Positions 34,531 through 45,460 of a stretch of DNA of 64,000 nucleotides are shown here, in pieces. The DNA comes from Icerya purchasi (lineage: Eukaryota > Arthropoda > Insecta > Hemiptera > Monophlebidae). The stretch spans positions 418,508,557 through 418,572,556 of the forward strand of contig CM077115.1 in the NCBI GenBank assembly GCA_039619475.1, given 5' to 3'. The stretch's first letter is position 1. Every line of letters begins with the position of its first letter. The notes beneath the pieces were generated by a model. It was given only the letters and a program-made list of their open reading frames with translations, searched no databases and was not told where the DNA came from. The position numbers were made by a program, and so were the translations under genes.

Positions 34531-35854
34531 ATCAATAATTCAGATGCACCATTAACCACTATCAAATTTCTGATCATTCTCATTGTCCCATTATGTTTTT
34601 ATATTCGTTATTACTTTTATACGGTTTTCAGTTTGTCCATATTCAAATTTAGAATTTTACATCGCTCAGTAGCGCCATTTACGATGTTTACGATGAATCC
34701 ATCAAGGATACATGCGAGTAAATTAACAGAATTCGCCGGACGATTTTCGGTAATCTTATTTTTTAATATTTTTAACGTGATCTTCACAAACATAATCAGC
34801 TGACACACCGTATGGAAGAAATATGTGATTGTTAACATCTACATACCGTAGAAAATGACTCTTTTTCATGAGCGTACTCCCAAAACACTCGTTACTGCAT
34901 TTATGTCGTCTTTTTGCTAGGTATTCCTCAAAGTAATTTTGTTTACGTTTCCACAGCGTATATTTGTCGAAGGATCGGATTAGAAACATTTTATTTTCTT
35001 ACAAATGTCCAGTATTTTCATAATTTTTTTCAAACAAATTTCATTTACAACTAGTTAAGTTGAATGTACGCTTCTAAAAAAACATCGTGGATCGTGGAAT
35101 TGAGTTTTTCATAGTGCCCTAACCGATTCCGGTGGATCTGAAGCTAAATGACACTTTTTTTCTATTGATACCTTACTTTTTAGATTTCTACAGCAATATA
35201 TTCAATTCGATTTCAAATTGGGCGGAAACCCCCGGAGCATTGATTTGAGTTAGGAATACGGGATAACATTTTTTATTTGTATTTGTATTTGCCACGCCTA
35301 TCGATAATGTGGTTTCATTTAAACGCTTAAATGCTTACTGTTTTTTAAAAAGACGCAGTTTTTTTTTTTTTTTTTTTTTCGGCGACATCAGTTTTGTTTT
35401 CTGATTATACTTTTCCTTGTCCAATCTGTTTGGGCCTGCGAGCTTTGAAGCAACGCATTCAACTAATCCATTGACAATTTGTAAATTAAAATAAAATTTC
35501 CGTCAAAACTCCATCCGGACAGCCCCATATAGACAACATTTTACCTTTTCGGCTACAGGCGGCATTACCATTTATTTTTAAATGCTTCACCAGGCTGTTA
35601 CGTCGTTTCCATGTACTTTCAGTACGAATTCGATATTTGGATGAAATCAAACCCACTTAAATCTCTCGGTAATCTGGTAGGTTACATCGCAATTGCCTAA
35701 TTACATTTTCATGTGTTTCTTTGTTGTTTTTTTTTAGCATAACCAATCACTTGTCCAAGCCGAGTTTCTGTTTCAGGTGAAATTTCTAGGTCCTCGAGTT
35801 GAGTGACAGCACGATGGCCAGTGTAATCTGTCCGCTAGTTGATAGAAATTTTTT

Positions 35855-36520
35855 TCATTTCGTTGCTACTCCATTTCTTATCGCACAAGTGCGTTTTGCG
35901 AACCTTCCTCCGCCTAATGGACCTGGTCCCGAACAGTACCTCGGAAAACTGCGTAGATATTCTTTCGTACCGTTTAGTTTTACACGCATCGATTCGATTT
36001 CTTTATTCGTTGTGTAGTTCCGTATTTCCCTCTCGAAACTATTAACGATTTGTAGGCGTCCGTAAGGCTCGCGTTCCATCCATACGTAGGAGAGACAGGC
36101 GCCTGCGCGGCGGATATGCAAAATTTTAACTGTCCCGATAAGCAGCAATTTTGGTAGTTAACATTCTTTTCCATCTACCGTACGTATTTGTTTGAGTTTT
36201 CTACCGCTACGAGAACAATTGTAATGACTTCTTGACCGCATACACACGCGTCCTTTATAGGTCCTCACTGATTCGCTCCCTTTGATCACTTTTTTTTAAA
36301 CATTGCTCGGTGTTTCTCTCTGTCTCCGCGACAGAGAAAAATCTAGCGAGTACGTCGAAGCAAATGTTCACCCCACCAACCTACTAAATCATCCAATTCA
36401 AGTTCATAGGTTGTCCGATTTTCAATACCGCTTGCTTTTAATTTGAAACTGGACATTCTACCGAACTTCTTGGATCGCATTTCATTGATAGGCTCTAGCA
36501 CATTTAGAAACTCTGACATT
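35855..36520 (-). pseudogene. Decayed reading frame of unknown identity, unit B copy
   Basis: Partner of the minus-strand frame at 9,850-10,487. The open part (36,148-35,855) reads KILHRRAG-like sequence into ACLSYVWMEREPYGR, NSFEREIRNYTTNKEIESMR and GPLGGGRFAKR, with no stop for 97 codons. Its N-terminal portion carries a stop and frame change that unit A lacks. The product is not recognised. Confidence 0.4.
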
Positions 36521-36787
36521 TACCCGAATTTCTCTAGTGCCACATTTTATTCGTGGAAGTCCTACTCATCTGTTAAAGGCACTGTAGAGTGATGGACGCA
36601 ACGAGTATAGATAGAATGTAGGCGGGAATGTTGAAAGGAAACATTAGCGTAGAAAACAGTGGACTTGAAACTGCACCAAAAAATAACTGACGATGTATCG
36701 AAGACGAAAAGGGATTAAATTAAGGCGTAAAAGCACAAGAACGCGTTCTGTTTATACTGTAGATTCATGACGTTATTGTTTTTTCAG

Positions 36788-37645
36788 GTGAATTACTCGG
36801 TCAATTTAATCGAATATTCTTACCAATGTGGTACATCCCGATGTTCATCAAACTGGGCATCGCCCTCAGCGTCCTCAGCATGCTGACGAACGCGATAAAT
36901 TTGACAGTGTTTACGCATAAGCGGTTAAAATCGCCGACCTCGGTGATCATGTCGGAGATGGAGCTGGCCGACACTGCCCAACCACCGTGTATGTGCTTTT
37001 GGTCTGGTACGCATGGAAGGAGGAGACGAACAGGTGGAACGCAGCCTTAGTGAAATTCTACTGCATACACTTGTTCTTTTCCACTACATTGTACGATGTG
37101 CAATGTACCGCTTGAACGGATCGACAATCTAACACTAGGGGGGGGGGGGGGAGTTATACGACCTGGGCGAACAAGCGAAAGCTATCGATATCGCATTCAG
37201 ATCATTCTGTTTCAGTTTATTCCTTGCGCCGGTTCTGACCGTATTTACCGTTGGTTTGACCATGTGGGTGTCAAAGAGCGATCAGGAACTCCAGTCCGCA
37301 ATGCAGCACAGAGGCATCGTCTCTTATAAAATCGAAACCGGCCGTAATAGCTTCTGCGCAATTGAAAAGGCAACCAAAATGTTGACGGTTATACTGGACA
37401 TATTCTGGACCATCGAAGCTTTGGTCGGGATCCCCCCGTTCGTGCGGTTGGTTTCTCACCGTGTCTGTTACGACCGTGTGATTTATCGATATTAAAATCG
37501 TCATCTACTACGCGATAAGTAAGCATTACAGAAATGCCGTTCACTCGCTGATTCAGTGCGCAGCTGCCAACTCAGAATCCTTAGCGATAACTACAATCGG
37601 TCGCAAGAGCGAGACCTACTCACTGCATGATTCTCGTTTCTGCTG
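36788..37645 (+). pseudogene. Peptide GPCR, copy B, decayed
   Basis: After a splice acceptor (ttttttcag, ending 36,787) the sequence reads VNYSVNLIEYSYQ, then a one-base shift leads to IPMFIKLGIALSVLSMLTNAIN (TM1) and RLKSPTSVIMSEMELAD (TM2). TM3 to extracellular loop 2 is largely deleted, and a G13 run sits near that junction (37,139-37,151). In other frames follow YRIQIILFQFIPC (TM5), ATKMLTVILDIFWTIEALVG (TM6) and a TM7/tail segment with AVHSLIQC. At least three frame changes and the internal loss make a receptor impossible. It is the most diverged of the three copies. Confidence 0.85.
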
Positions 37646-37707
37646 ATGATACGTCTGTTGCTGAAAAAAGTGCGAGAATATAACGAAATAGGCGGAGATC
37701 CGACCTA

Positions 37708-38334
37708 AGATGACCATCATTGTTCCTTTGTTGCATTGAAAACAATGATCACCTCGTATTAGTTTTTGTTTTCATTTTAATCATTTTTTATTGTAATTTC
37801 CTTTCCTGTTCTCAAATTAAATACTGAAAATCCTTCCTCGTTTCTCCTCACATGTCACGTTATTGTGAACCTTGCGGTACCGAGATATATAGCAACTTCC
37901 TAGAAATAAAGAGAATCCTGACAGAGTTATGGAGCATAGAAATGTACATTGCCTTAGAATAAAAAGACGTTTCCGAAAGGAACGTTGAAAATTTCTAGAA
38001 CGCGCGCTTTAACTGCGGTAACTAAAAAAAAGGTAAAAAAAATAGAAAGCCAACTATTCGTTTAATGATAGCGCTTTTGACAAATTATCGATGCCCACTT
38101 CTAAGAGCCGGAATGTTTGAGATTAACCACACACGACATCAGTATTACGGTACAGGTCGGATTTGTTACTCTAATTTGCGATAGGAATACGTTCGAAGAG
38201 CCGATTGTCATTTCGGTGTAACCTATCCAGTCGAACCATAGTCTCCGGCACGTTTTTTCAATTGCAGTTTGTTACTGACTTGCTCTGTAGTGTATTAGCA
38301 AACAAAACGAAAATATTTTTATACGATCGGTTGA
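37708..38334. other. No gene seen; unit B side of the order change
   Basis: No match to unit A. It separates the direct duplicated block from the inverted one. Confidence 0.45.
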
Positions 38335-39340
38335 ATAAAAATTTACCACTATTTTCAGAACTAATAAAAATCTTTGCAAAAATCCCGCAAAAAAAATAAC
38401 ATCAATGAAATATGACGTTTTCAGCATCGAAATTATCACAACACGATATATCGATGTCTGTGCTAGGAGTGAGCTACTAGTGACTTCTGTCGATTTTTTT
38501 TTTGTAATTTTCATAAGACTTTTTTTACGGTTGCTTTCTGAATGCACCTGATTTTCAGCAGCCGTTGATAGACTGCCAATTCAGTTGCTGCTATTGTGCA
38601 GCGTCCGCGTTTTGGCTACATTATTGCTACCCCCTAGAAGTAACATCTGATGAAACGTGATTTTAAATCTCCATTTATGTCGCGAACGTGTATGAATTTC
38701 AAAATTCTATGTAGGTTCCATGTTCCCTTTAATAATTTACAAACTATTTCAACTAATTGTAAGAGGCTTTTTCTTACTATTTCTCTTATTCTATTTCGAT
38801 TTCTTCATCTTTTTCCTGTATATACGTCTAGATTTTTCTTTAAATTTATTATAATTCTCGTATCATCTGAAGATCTATTTAATAAGGCCTTTTGTGAACT
38901 AGCGCTGTGATGACAGTATAATGTGAAAATGTAACATTGTTCACCGATACACTGTTCCTAATTTCCTTTGCTGGTTCCATTACAATTTGTGTTATACAGG
39001 TTAAATCGCATAAGTAAAATCAAAACCACACTACTATAAACAGTTATTTAATATTTAATTACCCGACGCGTTCGAAGACGAAGCTTCATGTTGTCATGTC
39101 TAATTTTATCAAAGGCCATTTCGAAGTATATAAAATTTACGCTTACGTAACTTGATTTTGATGATAACATTTTTCGACCATTTTAGATACAAGTAGTGTA
39201 AAAATTTTATAGCGTAATCTGCAAAATCCGTAAGGTTTCATTGTGACATTGACTTGATTATTTATAAATTAATCGAATACGTTAACGATAATACTTAATA
39301 GTTTGACACCAGAGGTTATCCTAGGCCTCGTTCGTGTTAT
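38335..39340. repeat. Duplicated block, inverted relative to unit A (pairs with 12,905-15,690)
   Basis: Reverse complement of the unit A flanks. It holds the mariner empty site at about 38,863-38,880, where aatctcgtatcatctgaagatctattt is uninterrupted. Frames starting MHSESNRKKS (minus, 38,547) and MKRDFKSPFM (plus, 38,650) mirror those at 15,472 and 15,369. The duplicated frames show no domain and are probably non-coding. Confidence 0.85.
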
Positions 39341-39689
39341 TCCCGAGAAAGTGTACAGACTCGGCAAATAAGCCTCATGGGGCATCAATTAAAGGATATT
39401 AGTTTGTAGCTTAAGATTATTTTACGAACGTTTTAGGTAATATAAAATTACAGAATGTGATGATTAAGAACAAGCTCGGGGTTTTAAAGAAAAGTATTAT
39501 AACTGCATGATGTTCGTGAATAGTGTAGGTAAAGTGTGTAATTACAACACACGTTATAACTTCCGAAGAATAGCCTAAAACCAAAAATAATAATATATTC
39601 TACATAATTGTAAGAACTTTCTTTCGAAACGGAAAAAATATTCAATACTCGCATAGCAGTTTCTTTAACCTGGTTATAGAAGAGCATCT

Positions 39690-42504
39690 CTTTTACTCGC
39701 GTACTCTCTTACCTGACAGCTTAGGTATTAATAGAACACCGTGCACACTTTTCTCTGTGAGCACATTCTGTTTATTCACATACATGTGTTGCATCTACCA
39801 ATTCAAATGTACACGGATAAAAGACTCTCAGGGTATGCTATTATAATATCTATGACTCCAACCTATTGGCCGGAACATCGCAACAGAGTACCGGATATAT
39901 TGGACTTTTACATCTGCCGTGGACTACACAAGTTTTACAAGCTATGTAAATACCATGAACGATCTCTCTTCTGATCACATACCGGTCCTAGCTTCTCTAG
40001 ATATTAATCCTATTACCGTACAGAGACCATACAGATTACATAATCAATCAACCGACTGGACGTATTTCGCAACGCTTATCGAAAATAATATTAGCTTGAA
40101 TGTTAGACTTAAGAGTGGGGATGACATCGAATTTGCGGTTAACAACCTAACGGAAATGATACAAACTGCACGCTGTAGGTCCACTACATACAAAGATCAT
40201 AAACAGAACACGAACAACTTTGTTCCTGCAAAAATTAGAAAGCTGATTAAATCAACGCGGGCAGCAAGAAGGAGGTGGAAATCGAATCGTTACCCATCGC
40301 TAAAAGCTACGTATAATCAGCTTCAGTGTAAATTAAAAGAGGAGATAAAGAAGTACAAAAACAATGTTCTCAAGCAATACTTGGATTCTTTAAGTACTAA
40401 TGGCAATTCATTATGGCTAGCGACCAAGAAAATACTTCATCGACAACAAGAACAGTATAACATTAAACCGGCAGATGGAAGCTGGGCTAGGACTGAAGAC
40501 CAGAAAGTAAACGAGTTCGCGAGTCATTTAGAGGCGATCTTCACTCCGCACAGCGGTAATAATCAAACCCATACTAAACATGTCAAGCAATGTCTAGAGC
40601 AACCGTTGCAGCTCAATCTTCCTACCACTCCCTTCTCCCCAAAGGAGGTCTACAATTGTCTAAAAATCGTGCCGCAAAATAAAGCACCGGGCCTAGATAA
40701 TATAAATGGTAAAATATTATCTAGCTTACTAAGGAAAGCTACAATATTGTTGTGTTACATATTTAACGCCATTTTGAGAGTAGGTTACTTTCCCAAATGC
40801 TGGAAAAGGTCGTTGGTTCTAATGGTCCCAAAGCCAAATAAACCCCGGGAGTCTTTGTCCTCCTACAGACCAATTAGTCTTCTTAGTTCGATTTCCAAGG
40901 TACTAGAAAAACTAATCCTAAAAAGAATTAATCCCATACTAAAAGCCAGAAACGTAATTCCTCATCATCAGTTTGGGTTTAGAGCGGAGCACTCTACGAT
41001 ACAGCAGTGCCACAGACTAGTGGACGCAATCTCCGCAGTGTTGGAGAAGCAAGAAGTATGCTCAGCGGTTTTCTTGGATGTTGCTCAGGCATTTGATCGA
41101 GTCTGGCATGAGGGACTGCTATATAAACTCAAACAGTTACTGACCCCTGATTTGTACTTATTCCTTCGGTCCTATTTATCGGATCGTAAGTTCATCGTAA
41201 AAATTAATAGCACCAAATCCGATGAGAGGAAAATTCTGGCCTCGGTTCCGCAGGGTAGCCTCCTTGGACCAGTGTTATACTCAATTTACATCGCTGATCT
41301 ACCTGTCTCAAATCAGACTATCTTGGCATCCTTTGCAGATGACATAGCCATACTTGCTTCTGATACCAATCCCATTTATGCAAGCCTAGCAGTTCAGCAA
41401 CATATGAATAGGATCCAGATATGGGCGGACAACTGGAGAATTAGGTTCAATGAACGAAAGTGTCAACATGTCTCCTTCATCAACAGATTCACGGCATGCC
41501 CCAGAGTTAAAATAAACAACGTTGAGATCCAACAATCGGACTCTGTGAGGTATTTAGGGATGTACCTGGATCGAAGACTCACCTGGCGAGTGCATGTTGC
41601 GCAGACTTGTCAAAAAGTGGCTGCTCGTGCTAGACAGTTGTACCCCCTGCTTGGGAAGAAGTCTAACCTAAGTCTTACCTTAAAAAGATCTATATATCTT
41701 ACCATCATCGCACCCATTTGGAAATACGGCTTGGAACTTTATGGGAATACATGCAGAAGTAACCTAACACGTATCCAAAGGAAGCAGTCGATTATCCTGC
41801 GCACTATCACATCAGCGCCTAAATACGTCTCCAACGCAACTCTTCATAATGATTTAAAGATCCCGTTTATCCAAGAGGTTCACATCAGGCAATATAAAAA
41901 GTTCTTCGAAAAATTATGTAAAAATACCAACCCATATATCAACAAAATGTATATTAGAACACTGCCGGGTAACCCTAGACGGAGGTTAAAACTTCGGAAA
42001 TGGTGCCGTGACGCTCTTCCGATAACTTAAATTAGATATTCCCTGATAGAGCATAATGCATTTATTAAATGCGCAAATAATACCAGCAGGAGTCTATGGG
42101 CCATACTAAACCGTATGGCTGCCATGGTACTCGAGCCAGTACAAATTTTTACCCTTTATGGTAATTCACAAGGTTACACGGGCCATCTTCTGCTAGACAT
42201 CGTGTTAACTAGATACACTTAATATTATATATTGTAATAATCATGCTTGGTCAATAATATGCTATGATGATCACTAATAGATTTTGCAGGGTTCTATGGG
42301 CCATACTTTACTGTATTGGTAGCCATGGTGATCTTGGCAGTCTGTAAAAAGAATTAATAACTCGAACCTAGTCCCTCACTGGAGGGTTGGGTTAATACCT
42401 GGGAAGTACGTTATATTCCTAGAGTGTAAGTAATCAGCATATGGTCGAGGTCACGAGCACTGTTTGTGGGTTTACCGGTACAGTGGAAAAAAAAAAAAAA
42501 AAAA
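39690..42504 (+). mobile_element. Jockey-like LINE, 5'-truncated, with poly(A) tail
   Basis: The copy starts inside the endonuclease region, contains a complete reverse transcriptase frame, about 450 bases of 3' untranslated sequence and an A18 run at 42,487-42,504. The 3' region has a repeated motif (tctatgggccatact...gccatgg) at 42,092-42,145 and 42,294-42,345. There is no RNase H domain, as in the Jockey clade. A related scrap lies at 16,015-16,180. Confidence 0.85.
39741..42030 (+). CDS. LINE ORF2: endonuclease end (frame-broken) and intact reverse transcriptase
   Basis: The long frame from 39,919 has 703 residues. A preceding frame (39,741-39,974) carries the endonuclease segment PTYWPEHRNRVPDILDF, and the downstream frame continues with LSSDHIPVL, so one frame change near 39,930-39,960 breaks the protein. 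The Met at 39,919 is not a native start. Reverse transcriptase motifs, in residues of the long frame: NKAPGLDNI 254-262, SYRPISLLSSISKVLEKL 315-332, QFGFRAEHST 351-360, FLDVAQAFDRVWH 385-397 (catalytic Asp387), PQGSLLGPVLYSIYI 444-458, FADDIAILA 472-480 (Asp474, Asp475), and YLGMYLDRRLTW 545-556. The enzyme would copy the element's RNA at the target site. The reverse transcriptase looks intact, so the copy is young. Confidence 0.85.
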
Positions 42505-45039
42505 TCAAAAAACAACTTATTATTAATATATAATAAATAAATGACACTAATACTAAACAATTAATTTGTATTTATATAACCGAACACGTTTCTCAGTCAA
42601 TGTGCTTCATGATCACAGAATGTTATAATGTAACATTCCGGATGATCGTTTTTTGTTTTTTTTTTTGCACTTCTTTAAAAATATTTTTCTACCCTCACAC
42701 ATCAAGAATCTGTTAAATCCTTCGTAGTATAATGCGATGATAAACGTGAAATGTCTTTTTGAAAGTAACTGATCAAGAGACATGAAACAATACTGTTAAA
42801 AGCGTCGAAACGGAAATACGCCATACTATCCAACATCTCGTGAATCTATTCAACTAGATTTTTCTTCTTCTCTTATTATATTATTTCATAGTTCTATCGT
42901 ATGATACAATTTTTTATAGGTACTTGCTGATTACATTTTTTACCCAATTCTTATACTTTTCCGAAAAGATATGGAAATTTATATTATTCCAATTATCCTT
43001 TTTAACACTGACCTCACATCGTCCATTACTGAATATTTTAAAGTAATTTTTATTTTTAATCATCTGAACGTGTTATTATTATTAACTTTACCCTCTCAGT
43101 ACATTTCGATGAACCTTAACTTCACAATCCCCGACGCCCTGTCAACCCGTATCAGACTTACTTTACTTTACTTCGTCTCTATAACACCGGTGTTCTCTTT
43201 TTTTTTTTCAATTATTTGCAACGGTTTAATCTTATACCTTATTATTAATTCGTGTCTATAAGGGGAAATGTATACGTTTATTTTGCAATGTCATATATTA
43301 CTTTAAATAAATTACCGACTGTATACAACTATTTTACTGTATTATTATTTTTCACTGAATATTTCTATGCAAATTACAGCGTAAACAACATGGAAAGAAT
43401 TCATTTTATCATATTCAGTGTATAGGTATATGGGGGAGAGAATGTGAACCAAGGTTAATTAATTATCCTGTCCGGGATCATTGGAAAGTGCCACTTCGTG
43501 ATCAATGCATATGTATTTCCGGCATATACTGAAGCAAAAAAAGAATAATTTGGTGACCCGAATCTTGGTTCACTTTTCAACCAAAGTATTTTGATCATAC
43601 CATGCCCAGAGGCCCGTACACTTTTCTTATCCTTCTATGCCCCCTTCAAAACGAAAATAATATCTCATGATCAAGTTCTTGAGCATATATCTCGCTTTTC
43701 CATTTTTGTTCGAGTTATTTCTTTCTTTGCGAGTGTTATGAGGCGTGTCTAAATACCCGGAAACCAGTACATATTCTTATGTTTTCGTTTTAAGCGACAA
43801 CCATATCTCATGACTAAGTTCACGAACAACGATTATATCTGTCCCGCATGTTTTCTATATATTATGTTTACAAATACATCTCTTTTCCCTTTGCTATCAT
43901 TTTCTACAAAGTGATCGCCTACAAATTTACTTCATTTTCTATTTTTTTTTTTTCATCGCAAATTTATCCATTGCTATTTCCTCTCTCTATCAGATTTGAC
44001 CAAAATCTAATTTCGTAACATTTTGTGTATGGACACATCAACAATATTTGACTTACCGTTTCTATTACGATAAACTTCAACCCCTACAGCTCGAACATTC
44101 TGGCGTTTAATGGTACGTCGATATTATCGTCATTATTCATCCACCTTTCTATTAAGATTAAAATGCGGCTTGCTTCAGTTACAGTTCCTTTGAGATCATT
44201 GACATTCTCTGTATGCTCGATGCCTTTCTTTTTCCGATTTTTTATATCCGCTTTGAGAATCTTCGCTTTCGTTATCATTTTTTTTTTCTCTCTCTCTCTC
44301 TCTCTCTCTCTATTGCTCGATGACTTTTCTTCCCCCAATTCTTTATATCCATTTTTTATGTTTGATTAATTTTTGATATTTTAAATTTTAATAAATTCAT
44401 TTTCTTATTCTTTTTCCTAAATTATCTCTCAAAGTGATATAAAACGCAATAGTAAGATAAATTTTAATTCAATATATCACTGACTAGTACGTGTGTCTAT
44501 TACGAACTTTTAGATGTTATTAGCTATTCATAACGTACGCCTCCGCTCGCTCGTTTTTCATGTTAACTCCCTATATATTTTTATTTATGTATACATGTAT
44601 AAGGCGCACCTGAAGAAGTTTCACAGTATAGCTTTTTTCAATCTTTCGTTCATTTTTATAATTTTCCATGTGAAATCGAGGAATGAATCTTCAGATGACT
44701 TTAACACAATGATTAATGAAAGTTGCTCGATGTACATCGTAATTGCTAAAACTCCTTTAGATATTATTTACCGAAATAATGAAATAGGTGTGATAGGCAA
44801 GAGACAGACGAAGAAGCTTATTTATTTATTTATTTGTCGTTTTAAATTAACTAAATTCATCTAATCGGATAAGCAGTTTGTCCAACGACTACGCATATAC
44901 GATACGGAGGGAAAACATCGAGGATCAGGATACTATTTTAGAAATGAAGAATAGCGCGTTAATTCGGTGTCAACTTAGTATTTTAGCCACAAGCGCAAAG
45001 GTAAAAGCGAGCACATTTGGTTGATGTTTGGCAAACAAT
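42505..45039. other. No gene recognised
   Basis: AT-rich with frames up to 116 codons (44,514-44,864) that lack recognisable features. A (CT)n tract lies at 44,288-44,312. Confidence 0.45.
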
Positions 45040-45460
45040 TGAACCGGATGAAAATGTGGAATATGTGGCGGAGAAGAAGACGGCTGTGAAAATTTCAAGT
45101 CCCTCCGCTGTGTCTGTTTATTTCTCTCACGTGGTAGGCAAACAAGGGTGAACCGCGCCGTACACGCCTTCCATGATCAGCGGAGAAGAATATTTCTGTC
45201 GCGTATTATTCGCTATCAGGCGTAACTCGCGTCCAGTTATGCCTAGAGATAGCGCTGTGCCCGTGAAATCGGCGCTTTGTTTAGAAGTTACCTTGATGGC
45301 CTTCGATCATCTCCGTTGTCGAAAGCCGCCAGCTGCTCGGTCGCGTCAGTCGTACACCGGTTGAAAATAAAAGTTTTTCGAATGGGTCGCGATTTTATCG
45401 ATTTGCCGGATTCATTTTAGCCAATTTCACGGTAGATGCTGATATTTCGAGGTAAGCACT
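45040..45460 (+). other. GC/CpG-richer island with a candidate 5' splice site
   Basis: This stretch is visibly richer in CG dinucleotides than its surroundings (for example gaaccgcgccgtacacgcc and gtcgcgtcagtcgtacaccgg). It ends in ttcgag|gtaagcact, with a consensus-like donor GT at 45,452. It could be an untranslated or short first exon or promoter of a gene whose coding exon lies downstream, possibly receptor C. That link is speculation; a 63-codon frame inside it shows no domain. Confidence 0.3.

Larger units (their letters stand above)
34866..37707. repeat. Segmental duplication, unit B copy (pairs with 8,816-12,180)
   Basis: Collinear with unit A from catgagcgtac to the end of the receptor (shared tctcgtttctgctgatgat and gctgaaaaaagtg). 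Small indels differ between copies. Confidence 0.9.

Noticed and set aside
39919..39960. Met at 39,919 as the natural start of the LINE protein
   Set aside because: Endonuclease sequence continues upstream in another frame, so the true start lies further 5' and is missing.
43540..43580. tttggtgacccg as another primer binding site
   Set aside because: No LTR-like ends or repeats border it.
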